Source of the DNA: UBA10906 sp049296695
GTDB taxonomy: Bacteria > Pseudomonadota > Gammaproteobacteria > Methylococcales > Methylomonadaceae
Assembly: GCA_049296695.1 (NCBI GenBank)
Contig: JBAQSX010000013.1
Span: forward strand, 1-64,000
Direction: 5' to 3'
Length of the DNA: 64,000 bases
The translations under genes and the position numbers were made by a program. Position 1 is the first letter of the stretch. Each line of letters starts with the position of its first letter. Positions 1-8,789 of this stretch are shown one piece after another. A model generated the notes under the pieces. It was not told the DNA's origin and made no database searches. It saw nothing but the letters and a program-made list of their open reading frames with translations.

Positions 1-19
1 GCAGTCCTTAAAGGACTGC
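1..19 (-). terminator. Hairpin downstream of glyS, cut by window edge
   Basis: A 9-bp perfect stem with a 1-nt loop (GCAGTCCTT / AAGGACTGC) lies 18 nt after the glyS stop on the minus strand. It could be the end of the glyQ-glyS transcript, but whether a U-run follows lies outside the window, so terminator is only a likely reading. Confidence 0.35.
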
Positions 20-37
20 CAGTCGTATAATACTTAA

Positions 38-2104
38 TTATTGTAATTTAGAAATATCCGCGCAACTTAAAAACTGCTCAGATAATAATTGTAATAAAGC
101 TAAACGATTAGCGCGTAATTCTAAATCATCACACATTACCATCACCTTATCAAAAAACGCATCAACGCTAGGTCTTAATTGTGCCAAACGTGTTAATGTC
201 GCACTATAATCACGCTTTGCTAATAATGGCTGAATATCATTAAGCGATAATTGCGCGGCGGCTAATAATGCTAATTCTTCTGGGGCAACTAATTTATCAA
301 TGGTAGTCGCTGGTGTATTTTCAGTTTTACGCAAAATATTACGAATACGCTTATTAGCCGCCGCGAGACTTTGCGCGTCATCTAATTGACGGAATTGTTT
401 TACCGCTTGCAAGCGTTGCATAAAATCTAAAGGTTCACTAATACCCAAAGTTAATACCGCTTCAAATTCATCGCTAGTATAGCCTTTATCTAAACAATAA
501 CCTCTTAACCGCTCAAAAATAAATTCAAATACCGCATTTTCAGTTTCAGCATGATTGAATTCATGTTTAAATAAAGTTAGCGCGAAAGTAATTAACGCTT
601 TAATATCTAATACTAAATTATTTTCAATTAAAGTGCGTAAAATACCCAAAGCGGCTCTGCGTAACGCATAAGGGTCTTTATCGCCCGTAGGTAATAAACC
701 CACGCTAAAAATACCCACTAAAGTATCTATTTTTTCAGCAATCGCAAGTATTTGTCCTATGGGTCTTGTAGGCGTAATACCACCCGCTTGTTTGGGTAAA
801 TACTGCTCTTCTAATGCCCAAGCGACCTGCTCGTTTTCGCCTTCAACTAAAGCGTAATACCGCCCCATAATCCCTTGCAAATTACCAAATTCACCAACCA
901 TTGAAGTCATTAAATCAGTTTTAGCCAGTAATGCGGCGCGTTGCGCTAATTCAATATCTGCATTTAATTTTTCAGCAATAAAACCTGCGAGTTTAATAAC
1001 GCGCTGAGTTTTATCACCCACTGTACCTAAACGCTCTTGAAATACCACTGAATTTAAACTTTCAACCCGTTCAAATAAGGTCGTTTTTCTATCTTGATTC
1101 CAAAAGAATTCCGCGTCAGATAATCGCGGCGTGACCACTCTTTCATTACCACGTTGTATTGATTCAGGGCGGGTGCTTTCAATATTGCTAAAGGTAATAA
1201 AATGCGCTAATAAATCCCCGTTATTATTCTTTACAGGGAAATATTTTTGATTAGTTTGCATCGTAGTGATTAATACTTCGGCAGGTAAGGCTAAAAAGCG
1301 GGTATCAAATCCACCTGTAATTGGCACAGGATATTCATTTAATGCGGCAATTTCTTCTAATAAATCCTCTTCAATATGGGCAATGCCATTCACAGCGGCG
1401 GCGGCATTATTAGCAGAATCTCGAATAATTGTTTTACGTTGTTCAATATCCGCAATGACTTTACCTTGATTAAATAATAACTCGGCATAGTTTTCGGGTT
1501 TATCAATAGTAATTTCTTGCGGTGCGTGAAAACGATGGCCACGCGTTTTATTATTAGTTGTTAAACCCAATATTTCAGTTTCAATAATACTGTCACCATA
1601 CAATAAAACTGCCCAATGCACAGGACGCACAAATTCAGTATTAAAACTGCCCCAACGCATTCTTTTAGCAATTGGCAAGGCGTTAATACTTTGGTTAATA
1701 ATATCGGGAATTAATTGCGCGGTGGCTTGTCCTTCTATGCTTTGAGTAAATGCCAGCCATTCGCCTTTATCGGTTTTTAAACGCCCTAATTGCTCAAAAG
1801 TAGTTCCACAACTCGCGGCAAAACTCACCGCCGCTTTGCTGGGATTACCTTCTTTATCAAAAGCCACAGATACTGCTGGGCCGCGTTTTTCTACGGTTTT
1901 ATTAGGTTGCGCGGTGGCTAAGTTTTCAATAAAAACCGCTAAACGGCGCGGCGTTGCATAGGCTTTGCTGGCGGTAAAACTTAATTCAGCGTTATTTAAA
2001 CCCTGCACGATGTTATTTAATAACGCTTGGCTGAGTTTTAATAAAGTTTTAGGGGGTAGCTCTTCAGAGCCTAATTCAAAAAGTAAATGTTGTTTTTCTA
2101 TCAC
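38..2104 (-). CDS. glyS: Glycine--tRNA ligase beta subunit
   Basis: Beta chain of the bacterial alpha2beta2 glycyl-tRNA synthetase, which charges tRNA-Gly in the cytoplasm. The 688-residue length matches the family (about 690). The N-terminus (LLFELGSEELPP) and the internal TMQTNQKYFPV and GNERVVTPRLSDAEFF segments are typical. The C-terminal half carries the anticodon-binding region. In most gammaproteobacteria glyS directly follows glyQ. Here the two are about 3.3 kb apart, with four foreign-looking genes between them on the same strand. GlyS expression therefore depends on readthrough across those genes or on an internal promoter. Confidence 0.97.
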   Translation of the reverse strand: MIEKQHLLFELGSEELPPKTLLKLSQALLNNIVQGLNNAELSFTASKAYATPRRLAVFIENLATAQPNKTVEKRGPAVSVAFDKEGNPSKAAVSFAASCGTTFEQLGRLKTDKGEWLAFTQSIEGQATAQLIPDIINQSINALPIAKRMRWGSFNTEFVRPVHWAVLLYGDSIIETEILGLTTNNKTRGHRFHAPQEITIDKPENYAELLFNQGKVIADIEQRKTIIRDSANNAAAAVNGIAHIEEDLLEEIAALNEYPVPITGGFDTRFLALPAEVLITTMQTNQKYFPVKNNNGDLLAHFITFSNIESTRPESIQRGNERVVTPRLSDAEFFWNQDRKTTLFERVESLNSVVFQERLGTVGDKTQRVIKLAGFIAEKLNADIELAQRAALLAKTDLMTSMVGEFGNLQGIMGRYYALVEGENEQVAWALEEQYLPKQAGGITPTRPIGQILAIAEKIDTLVGIFSVGLLPTGDKDPYALRRAALGILRTLIENNLVLDIKALITFALTLFKHEFNHAETENAVFEFIFERLRGYCLDKGYTSDEFEAVLTLGISEPLDFMQRLQAVKQFRQLDDAQSLAAANKRIRNILRKTENTPATTIDKLVAPEELALLAAAQLSLNDIQPLLAKRDYSATLTRLAQLRPSVDAFFDKVMVMCDDLELRANRLALLQLLSEQFLSCADISKLQ

Positions 2105-2115
2105 AGTAATAGTCT

Positions 2116-2694
2116 CTAAATTTTAAGGCGTTTCAGCTCATCACAAGCATGATGTAAAGAAGATGGCGCGTTTTCTGGCAAGCCATTTATGCAAATTTCA
2201 TTTTTTAATTTTTCTGCAAGTTTAATTATATTGGTGTTTTTGCTGAGATATTGATTTTTATAACTTATGATTTTTCCATCACTCGACTTTAGGGTTTCAA
2301 CATTAAGATTGTTTTTATCAATATAACAAAACCACGATTCAATATTGCGAATGGGTGAGAAGATTACTATCTTTTCATTATTTAATCGTGTCGATTGATT
2401 TAAACGATATTTTTCTTCGTCTAATGCTTTGTCAAATAATCGCAATCGTTCAGTAACAGTATTTTCATCGGCATCAATCATTACTGCTAAAATAATATTT
2501 TCGGCGGCATATTTTCGATAAGAACTAACAGCTTTTGGATAAAATTTTAATACGGTATCGTTATTATAGGCTTGTTGAAGCCGTGTAATTCTATTATCTG
2601 CACCTAATAACTTTGCATAAGCACAAATAAAATCATATTGATGTATATCTTCACATAATACCGTAATGCGATAACCCTTAAGATTAATCGCCAT
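2116..2694 (-). CDS. TOPRIM-like partner of AAA ATPase (module 1)
   Basis: Unrecognised 192-residue cytoplasmic protein. It has a TOPRIM-like arrangement of acidic residues: E15 in an LCED strand near the N-terminus, D74 and D76 in the hydrophobic strand VMIDADEN, and E119 in the segment RNIESW. The same order recurs in the partner proteins of modules 2 and 3. The ATG at 2694 lies inside the last codons of the upstream ATPase gene (11-nt overlap), so translation is probably coupled. An upstream ATG at 2712 would add six residues encoded within the ATPase gene and is less likely. It ends 11 nt before glyS. By analogy with OLD, PARIS and DUF4276 systems it could be a nuclease effector. Nuclease activity is inference, not visible fact. 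Confidence 0.75.
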   Translation of the reverse strand: MAINLKGYRITVLCEDIHQYDFICAYAKLLGADNRITRLQQAYNNDTVLKFYPKAVSSYRKYAAENIILAVMIDADENTVTERLRLFDKALDEEKYRLNQSTRLNNEKIVIFSPIRNIESWFCYIDKNNLNVETLKSSDGKIISYKNQYLSKNTNIIKLAEKLKNEICINGLPENAPSSLHHACDELKRLKI

Positions 2695-3760
2695 ATATCC
2701 AACCCATTTCAATTAATTGCGCTAGTGATAAACCACTTTCATCTTGTTGTGCAATTTTTTCTATCCGCGTGTGATTGTCTTGTCTTGAAAACCAATACCC
2801 TGACGATGCCGCCAAGAAATTAATTAAACTAGGGTGATGCGAAATTAATAGTATTTGTAAATTTCTTTCACTGCATTGGTCGCGTAAGGCATTTAACCAA
2901 GGTTGAATCTCTGGTAATGCTAAAAAGTTTTCAGGTTCATCTATGCAAAGAATTGAATTATCAGGTGTACAATAAATTAATGTATAAAGTGCAATTAATA
3001 CTTTTTGTCCTTCTGATAATTCACTAAAATCATAAGGATTAATAACGTTATTAAACTCTACTTGTAAAATTTCTGCACGACCTGCTTGTTCTATTCTAAA
3101 ACAATCAAAACCTTTTATAATATTTGATAGATTTCTTTCTAATGTAGCTATTTGTTTGCGATGTTTTTTATTTAAAAATGCAAACCAATCAGCATAATTT
3201 GAAAAATCTGATTTTATATGCGCTAAAAAACTAATTGTGTTGCTAATAACATCTGTCATTGCATAAGGATTAATACGAAAAGTCAATATAGTTTGTAGAT
3301 AAGACCACAGCCACATATCTTTGCCACCACAATAACTTTGTGCAATACCAGAAGCGTAAAGACAAGAACGCGACCCATCAAATAATTCACTGGTTAATTC
3401 GCGTAATTTATCACCATCACAATATAAACTTTCTTCTTTTATTTTAGCTTTATTACTTGGATACGCGCCTAAATCTATTACTAATCGATATTTATAAAAA
3501 TAATTATTTATTACAATATCCATTTCAAAACAAAAATCTCTAGGTTCACCGTTTTTTAACCAGCGTGGCGAATTAGAATTATTAAATAATTTAGTAACCT
3601 TTTCCTCATCTATTACTAATTTAATTATTTTATCCAACACTTCAAAAATAGTTGATTTACCCGAACCATTCGCCCCTAAAAAAAGACTAATGTCTTTATC
3701 AAAGTTAATTTCAAAATTAACTAAGCATTTATAATTATGAACATAGAGTCTTTTTAACAT
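2684..3760 (-). CDS. AAA/ABC-type ATPase (module 1)
   Basis: A 358-residue ATPase of the SMC/RecF/OLD-like ABC group. Visible motifs: Walker A GANGSGKS at 29-36, ABC-signature-like SELSEGQ near 246-252, Walker B ILCIDEPE near 270-277 and an H-switch ISHHPS near 306-311. No membrane segments are seen. It begins 21 nt after the module 2 partner and overlaps its own partner gene by 11 nt. Such ATPases normally sense or bind something and license an adjacent nuclease. It is unlike a transporter ATPase because no permease is nearby and the domain is split by a long insertion. The exact family is uncertain. Confidence 0.85.
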   Translation of the reverse strand: MLKRLYVHNYKCLVNFEINFDKDISLFLGANGSGKSTIFEVLDKIIKLVIDEEKVTKLFNNSNSPRWLKNGEPRDFCFEMDIVINNYFYKYRLVIDLGAYPSNKAKIKEESLYCDGDKLRELTSELFDGSRSCLYASGIAQSYCGGKDMWLWSYLQTILTFRINPYAMTDVISNTISFLAHIKSDFSNYADWFAFLNKKHRKQIATLERNLSNIIKGFDCFRIEQAGRAEILQVEFNNVINPYDFSELSEGQKVLIALYTLIYCTPDNSILCIDEPENFLALPEIQPWLNALRDQCSERNLQILLISHHPSLINFLAASSGYWFSRQDNHTRIEKIAQQDESGLSLAQLIEMGWIYGD

Positions 3761-3781
3761 AGTTTTTAAACCTTTGATGTA

Positions 3782-4330
3782 TTACGGCAAGTTTTTTAAC
3801 TCGTTTATATTGGCATTATAAGAGTGTTTTTTTAAATAATTTAACCAATTCGATAATTGTATGATGCCTTTAGCGTTATTTGCTCTTAAATCTTCAAATA
3901 AAGATTTAAAGTTTTTATCGTCTTTACTGGTTCTTGTTTTTGCAATTTTTTTAAAAATTTTAAAATCTGAAAATTCAACATATTGGTGAATGTCTAAATT
4001 AACCGCATTACATTCAGCCATAATCCATTTTTCAAGTGGTGGATGAACTATCATATAATGATGTTTCATCGGATGTTTATATAAACCTACTTCATGCTTT
4101 GTGGCTAATAAATCAAATTCTTTTAAATACGGAAGTTCTTGTTTGTCTCTATCAATAACCCCAATTGCAAATTTATTATTAAGCTCTGCGCTACGCATGG
4201 CTTTTGCCACTGCACCATTACTTGTTTGGTGATTATAAGTATTTATCGGTGGTACTAAGGTTTCAACTAAATTAGTATCTAAAAAACATTCTGGCAGAAT
4301 GTGATTATCCATGTTTGGTAAATCGTTCAT
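3782..4330 (-). CDS. TOPRIM-like partner of AAA ATPase (module 2)
   Basis: Unrecognised protein of 182 residues, or 176 if it starts at the ATG at 4312. The acidic spacing repeats that of the module 1 and 3 partners: E14 in LPECFLDTN, D60 and D62 in AIGVIDRDK, and E100 in PPLEKWI. This again suggests a TOPRIM-like metal site. It overlaps the end of the upstream ATPase gene by 26 nt (start 4330) or 8 nt (start 4312), so coupled translation is likely. There is no signal peptide. Apart from the acidic motifs, its sequence has little in common with the other two partners, so the modules are not recent duplicates. Confidence 0.72.
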   Translation of the reverse strand: MNDLPNMDNHILPECFLDTNLVETLVPPINTYNHQTSNGAVAKAMRSAELNNKFAIGVIDRDKQELPYLKEFDLLATKHEVGLYKHPMKHHYMIVHPPLEKWIMAECNAVNLDIHQYVEFSDFKIFKKIAKTRTSKDDKNFKSLFEDLRANNAKGIIQLSNWLNYLKKHSYNANINELKNLP

Positions 4331-5357
4331 AATTAAAAAATACGTCTATACCATAATCATGGATTTCATTAAGCTCATCATCCGATAATCTATTAATGAC
4401 TGTTTGTCCATCTTTAAAATCAGCGAAGAAAATAGCCACTTCTTTGCGTGTTTCTGCATTTTCTAAAAAGTCATTTAAAACATAAGGGCTGTGCGTTGCA
4501 ATAAAAAATTGATTTGTTTCTGAATAAATAACTTCTTGGGTAAAGTGTGCAATATAAGGCGGAAAGCAATGTGCTTCGGGTTCTTCAAATAATAAAATTG
4601 AATTTTCATTTGAAGCAATTGCTGTTTTAAAAAAAATTAATCTTTGTAAGGTGTCGGCTATTGAATTTAAAGGCAGTGAAAATATTTCATCATCTTTTAT
4701 AGCTTTTGAAATTCGTAAGGTATCATTCCCTTTATCAAAAAGTAACTTTAAATTGTATGTTGCAAATATATCGATTAACTCTTTTTTTAATTGATTGTAT
4801 TCTTGAATAGTGTCAGCTAAATTAGCTCCAACAGGTGGAATTAAGAATTGTAAAGAATTGTTTATTGATTTCTTAGACGATAACTCATAAGAAAATTTAT
4901 AATACTTAACTTTAGAAAGTGGACGTAAATTTCTTTTGTAATCGTTTATAAAGTTTAGCTTACTATTTATAAGCATAGTAATTTCTTTATAAATAGATGT
5001 ATCGGTTTTTAAATTTATTGTAAAGCCTATCATACGTTCTTGCCCATCTTTAAACGAGGTGGCTTCACAAGAACTAAAATTATTACCATTATCTTTAGCT
5101 TCAATTATAATCCGCTTTTCTTTATCACCGTTAAAAAATAACTCGTTTAAATCTTCTAATCTAACAAACTGAGTTATTTTTTTACTTTTATTATATTTAA
5201 GGTATGGAATACTAAATAAACCAATCGCTTCTAATATATTAGATTTACCCACATTAGGCTTACCCAATAATAAATTAATACGCTTACAATCGCTTAAAGT
5301 CACGTCTTTAAGCGATTTAAAGTTAGTAATATGAACGGTTTTAAAAAAATGTTCCAT
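4305..5357 (-). CDS. AAA/ABC-type ATPase (module 2)
   Basis: A 350-residue ABC-type ATPase of the AAA_15/AAA_21-like group. Walker A is GKPNVGKS at 32-39, Walker B ILLFEEPE near 254-261, and the H-switch ATHSP near 287-291. The ATG at 5357 follows the glyQ stop by 5 nt. A GTG at 5375 is in frame and would overlap glyQ by 13 nt. No clear ribosome-binding site precedes either, which fits translation coupled to glyQ. The gene has no spacing of its own from glyQ, so it is probably co-transcribed with this essential gene. Confidence 0.85.
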   Translation of the reverse strand: MEHFFKTVHITNFKSLKDVTLSDCKRINLLLGKPNVGKSNILEAIGLFSIPYLKYNKSKKITQFVRLEDLNELFFNGDKEKRIIIEAKDNGNNFSSCEATSFKDGQERMIGFTINLKTDTSIYKEITMLINSKLNFINDYKRNLRPLSKVKYYKFSYELSSKKSINNSLQFLIPPVGANLADTIQEYNQLKKELIDIFATYNLKLLFDKGNDTLRISKAIKDDEIFSLPLNSIADTLQRLIFFKTAIASNENSILLFEEPEAHCFPPYIAHFTQEVIYSETNQFFIATHSPYVLNDFLENAETRKEVAIFFADFKDGQTVINRLSDDELNEIHDYGIDVFFNYERFTKHG

Positions 5358-5362
5358 TGTTG

Positions 5363-6277
5363 TTACTGTTGACACATAGGAAAACCCAGCGATTCTCTAC
5401 GCGCATAATAAGCCTCAGCCACGGCGCGAGATAAGGTTCTGACGCGTAAAATATAACGTTGCCGTTCAGTCACTGATATTGCATGACGCGCATCTAATAA
5501 ATTAAAAGTATGCGAGGCTTTTAATACCATTTCATACGCGGGCAAAGGTAAGTTTGATTCAATTAATTTTTGACACTCTTTTTCATAAGTATCAAAACAG
5601 TTAAATAAAAACTCGACATTGGCATAATCAAAATTATAAGACGACATTTCCACTTCATTTTGATGAAAGACATCACCATAAGTGACCACGCCATGTGGCG
5701 TTTTTGTCCACACTAAATCATAAACACTATTCACGCCTTGCAAATACATAGCAAGCCGTTCTAAACCGTAAGTTATTTCACCACTCACAGGTCTACATTC
5801 TAAACCGCCGACTTGTTGAAAATAAGTAAATTGAGTAACTTCCATACCATTAAGCCATACTTCCCAACCCAAACCCCACGCGCCTAAAGTGGGTGATTCC
5901 CAATTATCTTCGACAAAACGAATATCATGCTCTAATAAATCAAAACCTAATCGTTTTAATGAGCCTAAATATAATTCTTGAATATTATCAGGCGATGGTT
6001 TTAATAATACTTGGTATTGATAATAATGTTGCAAGCGGTTGGGATTTTCACCAAAACGCCCGTCAGTGGGACGGCGTGAGGGTTGTACATAAGCCGCACT
6101 CCAAGGCTCAGGGCCTATGGCGCGTAAAAAAGTGGCAGGATGAAACGTTCCCGCGCCCACTTCCATATCTAAAGGCTGTAATAATACGCAACCCTGCTCT
6201 GCCCAATAGGCTTGCAACGCTAAAATAAGTCCTTGAAAGGTTGATAAATCGTAAGTTGTACTCGACACGGCGTTCAC
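5363..6277 (-). CDS. glyQ: Glycine--tRNA ligase alpha subunit
   Basis: Catalytic alpha chain of the heterotetrameric glycyl-tRNA synthetase, 304 residues (E. coli about 303). Class II features are clear: QPSRRPTDGR, ENPNRLQHYYQ, VEDNWESPTLGAWGLGWEVW and the ending LGFPMC. The start is taken as the GTG at 6277; the next in-frame candidate is the GTG at 6268. Its stop is 5 nt from the ATG of the module 2 ATPase, where glyS would usually follow. The partner subunit is encoded at 38-2104. Confidence 0.97.
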   Translation of the reverse strand: MNAVSSTTYDLSTFQGLILALQAYWAEQGCVLLQPLDMEVGAGTFHPATFLRAIGPEPWSAAYVQPSRRPTDGRFGENPNRLQHYYQYQVLLKPSPDNIQELYLGSLKRLGFDLLEHDIRFVEDNWESPTLGAWGLGWEVWLNGMEVTQFTYFQQVGGLECRPVSGEITYGLERLAMYLQGVNSVYDLVWTKTPHGVVTYGDVFHQNEVEMSSYNFDYANVEFLFNCFDTYEKECQKLIESNLPLPAYEMVLKASHTFNLLDARHAISVTERQRYILRVRTLSRAVAEAYYARRESLGFPMCQQ

Positions 6278-6304
6278 TTAAAACAAAAGAGAAAAAGATA
6301 GGCG

Positions 6305-6310
6305 ATTATA
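6305..6310 (-). promoter_or_regulatory. Possible -10 element for glyQ
   Basis: A consensus TATAAT on the minus strand lies 28 nt upstream of the glyQ start. No good -35 hexamer is seen at 16-18 nt, so this is a tentative promoter for the glyQ-module2-module1-glyS transcript. Confidence 0.35.
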
Positions 6311-6375
6311 GCTTAAAAACCGCTAAGGCATAGCGCGGCACTTAAGCTTTAATAAAAGCGATAGTTTAAGCCGCA

Positions 6376-6402
6376 TTGCTCAAGAAATGATTGTGGTATC
6401 AT
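6376..6402 (+). promoter_or_regulatory. Possible extended -10 promoter
   Basis: TGGTATCAT (extended -10; TATCAT at 6397-6402) is preceded by TTGCTC at 6376-6381 with a short 15-nt spacer. It lies about 50 nt before the exported-protein gene at 6453 and could drive it. Confidence 0.4.
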
Positions 6403-6452
6403 GCTAAGCGCATTTAGATAAAAACAACAACAATAAAAATGGATGGGCAATC

Positions 6453-6854
6453 ATGAACAAATTAATTTATTTAGCTATTATTTCTCTGTTTATAAATACT
6501 TCTGCCAATGCCTCAGAACATCATAGTGGACATGTGGGTATGGGTGGTGGTAATAGTGCGGGGCATTGTATTAAAGCCCATATTGCAAAATTCAATCCTG
6601 CGCCTTTAGTTGCCACTAAAGCGCAATCTGAATTTTCATTTGTGGCATTTAATGTTTATAAACCCGATTTAATTAATGTCACTGTTAAAAATCAAGCTGT
6701 CGATGTGGATATTGAATTTAAAGACCCTTTTTATAGTGTTAAAGGTAAAATCCCCGAAGGTTTGACGAATACTGTAGCGCGAGTCAATGTTAAAATTGCA
6801 GGTAAAGCCAGCGCGTGTGATAGTGAAAATGGTTGGTTATTAAAAATAGAATAA
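6453..6854 (+). CDS. Exported small protein, unknown function
   Basis: 133 residues that I do not recognise. A signal peptide is clear: MNKL, a hydrophobic stretch to about residue 17, then a likely cut after SANA (around 20-21). The mature N-terminus is rich in His and Gly (EHHSGHVGMGGG, then GHC), which might bind metal. The rest looks like a compact beta domain with a second cysteine near the C-terminus (SACDS), so one disulfide is possible. The ATG follows the weak purine tract ATGGGCAATC. A hairpin follows the stop. Confidence 0.75.
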   Translation: MNKLIYLAIISLFINTSANASEHHSGHVGMGGGNSAGHCIKAHIAKFNPAPLVATKAQSEFSFVAFNVYKPDLINVTVKNQAVDVDIEFKDPFYSVKGKIPEGLTNTVARVNVKIAGKASACDSENGWLLKIE

Positions 6855-6862
6855 TTCCTATA

Positions 6863-6883
6863 GGGGCGATATATTATCGCCCC
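6863..6883 (+). terminator. GGGGCGAT hairpin after the 6453 gene
   Basis: An 8-bp perfect stem (GGGGCGAT / ATCGCCCC) with a 5-nt loop is followed by TTAATTT. It can act as a weak terminator. It also matches half of the GTAGGGGC palindrome family found at 15747 and 32066. Confidence 0.5.
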
Positions 6884-6906
6884 TTAATTTAACAAGAGAT
6901 TTTATT

Positions 6907-7701
6907 ATGGCGGATAATCATTCAATTAAACATTGCAATGCCTATTGTTTAGCCCAAAACTTTGATATTAGTCGTTTGGCAAAAACTATTTCAGAATCGA
7001 CTTTAATTCGTATTATTAAAGGTGCATTACTGATAGAAGATAATGATGCGTGGTCGGTGATATTTGCTTACGGCGCAGTAGTGCATTGGAATGTGAGTGC
7101 TGAAGAGCAAACTAAATTACATCATTTATTATTACACTATGCTGAAAATCCTTTAACGCATCCCGAAGAAGATAATTTTACCTTTGCTTTAAACTGTCCC
7201 GCTACGCGTATTATTGAAGACCATATTGAAATAGAATCCTCAGACCCGATTTTATTATTTTCCTTATCACAAGGTATGGCGCAATCAATAAAACTGGCTT
7301 CATTTGAAAGTCATGCTGTGAATACTATTGATAATACCCGTTATATTCCAAAATCGCTGGCTGAAAATGGTTCAATTAAACTCAGTGGGCGTAAAATTGC
7401 TAAAATTCGTGGACAATTATTTTTAACCAAAAGTGATATTATTTTAAATTACGATTTATTAGACACACCCGAATTTTTTTGGGAATATCCCGAATATGAA
7501 CAGTTTTATAGTATTACTGCCAAATATTTAGAAATTGAACAACGCACTAAAGTATTATCTAAAAAACTCAAAACCATTCATGAATTATTTGAAATGCTCG
7601 CCGATGAACAAAAACATCAACATTCGTCTATTTTAGAATGGATTATTATCGGTTTAATTTCTTTTGAAATTGGCATGACTATCGTTGATAAAGTGTTTTG
7701 A
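6907..7701 (+). CDS. RMD1/YagE family (DUF155) protein
   Basis: 264 residues. The features match the RMD1/YagE family: a central I-F-A-Y-G-A-V-V-H-W strand (about 56-65), LFSLSQGMAQSIKL in the middle, the FWEYPEYEQFY segment in the last third, and a C-terminal hydrophobic helix (SILEWIIIGLISFEIGMTIV), probably a membrane anchor. Fungal and mitochondrial relatives act in meiosis or mitochondrial translation; the bacterial role is not known. The ATG follows AAGAGATTTTATT, a fair ribosome-binding site. Confidence 0.85.
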   Translation: MADNHSIKHCNAYCLAQNFDISRLAKTISESTLIRIIKGALLIEDNDAWSVIFAYGAVVHWNVSAEEQTKLHHLLLHYAENPLTHPEEDNFTFALNCPATRIIEDHIEIESSDPILLFSLSQGMAQSIKLASFESHAVNTIDNTRYIPKSLAENGSIKLSGRKIAKIRGQLFLTKSDIILNYDLLDTPEFFWEYPEYEQFYSITAKYLEIEQRTKVLSKKLKTIHELFEMLADEQKHQHSSILEWIIIGLISFEIGMTIVDKVF

Positions 7702-7713
7702 TTATATTGTACA

Positions 7714-7769
7714 GATGTTGCAGTGCAAAGACGTTGCAGTGCAAAGACGTTGCAGTGCAACGTCTCTAC
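7714..7769. repeat. Tandem 16-bp units ending in GACGTTGCA palindrome
   Basis: Three adjacent 16-bp units (7714-7729, 7730-7745, 7746-7761) of the form GAYGTTGCAGTGCAAA. The last continues into ACGTCTCTAC, forming the palindrome GACGTTGCA-G-TGCAACGTC. It is the same family as the single palindrome at 8705-8733, so rlmJ is flanked by the repeat on both sides. Confidence 0.8.
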
Positions 7770-7822
7770 GGTGATTATTTAAATAACTCAATTTATTCTT
7801 CTCTTAAAATAAAACTTAAATT

Positions 7823-8665
7823 ATGCTCAGTTACCGCCACGCATATCATGCAGGCAATTTCGCCGATGTGTTAAAACATCATGTTCAAATTCACATACTC
7901 GATTATTTAGCCCAAAAAGATAAAGCGTATTGCTGTATTGATACGCATGCAGGTGCGGGGGATTATTCTTTAACTGCCGAATACGCTTTAAAAAATCGAG
8001 AATTTGATAATGGTATTGGACTTTTATGGGCGCGTAAAGATTTGCCCCAAAGTTTAAATCGTTATGTTAAATTAATTAAAGTCTTTAATCATACCCCACA
8101 ATTAACCCGTTATTGTGGTTCGGCAATGATTTCAGCGCAATTAATGCGCCGCGATGACCGTTTATTTTTATATGAACTGCATAGCACGGAGGTGAAAATA
8201 TTAAATACCGTATTTGCTAAACACAGAGGCATTAAAATTTTTAATGCCGATGGTTTAAAAAATTGTTTAGGTTTATTACCACCTTTAGAAAAACGCGGTC
8301 TTATTATGATTGACCCGTCTTATGAAATGAAATCCGATTATGCCGATGTCGTTAAAGCCATTATTGACATGCACAAGCGTTTTGCTACGGGTATTTATGC
8401 CTTGTGGTATCCTGTAATTGATAGAAAACGCAATAATAGTTTAGAAAGAGCGTTGATTAATAGTGGCATTAAAAATATGCAATTATTTGAATTAAGTATT
8501 GCGCCTGATAGTGAAGAATTGGGTATGACTGCAAGTGGTATGATTATTATTAATCCACCTTGGACGCTGACCGCTGATATGAAAAAAGTATTGCCTTATT
8601 TAGCCAATACTTTAGGTGGTGAGTCTGGGTCTTATCGAATAGAAACGTTAGTTGCTAAGAAATAA
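7823..8665 (+). CDS. rlmJ: 23S rRNA (adenine(2030)-N6)-methyltransferase
   Basis: RlmJ methylates A2030 of 23S rRNA using S-adenosylmethionine. The 280-residue length matches E. coli. The N-terminus MLSYRHAYHAGNFADVLKH is diagnostic, and CIDTHAGAGDYSL is the SAM-binding motif I. The catalytic motif IV reads DPSYE rather than the commoner DPPYE. A conserved WYPV segment follows. The gene stands alone between two copies of the GACGTTGCA palindrome. Confidence 0.95.
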   Translation: MLSYRHAYHAGNFADVLKHHVQIHILDYLAQKDKAYCCIDTHAGAGDYSLTAEYALKNREFDNGIGLLWARKDLPQSLNRYVKLIKVFNHTPQLTRYCGSAMISAQLMRRDDRLFLYELHSTEVKILNTVFAKHRGIKIFNADGLKNCLGLLPPLEKRGLIMIDPSYEMKSDYADVVKAIIDMHKRFATGIYALWYPVIDRKRNNSLERALINSGIKNMQLFELSIAPDSEELGMTASGMIIINPPWTLTADMKKVLPYLANTLGGESGSYRIETLVAKK

Positions 8666-8704
8666 ATAGTAATACTCGCCATAGTATTAATAATTGATTT
8701 AATT

Positions 8705-8733
8705 GTAGAGACGTTGCACTGCAACGTCTCTAC
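8705..8733. repeat. GTAGAGACGTTGCA palindrome
   Basis: A perfect 29-bp palindrome with 14-bp arms (GTAGAGACGTTGCA) around a single central C, between rlmJ and the 8790 gene. It shares its core with the tandem repeat at 7714-7769. As RNA it would form a strong hairpin. Confidence 0.85.
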
Positions 8734-8789
8734 GGCAGTGAAATATCAATCAACCGTAATAACTCAACCCACAACCAAGGAATCGCGCC

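Noticed and set aside
1266..1469. Opposite-strand open frames inside glyS, rpoC, fusA and other core genes
   Set aside because: They are shadows of well-identified genes, with no ribosome-binding site or family resemblance.
7714..7769. Possible CRISPR array
   Set aside because: The 16-bp units are directly adjacent with no unique spacers, and no cas genes are present.
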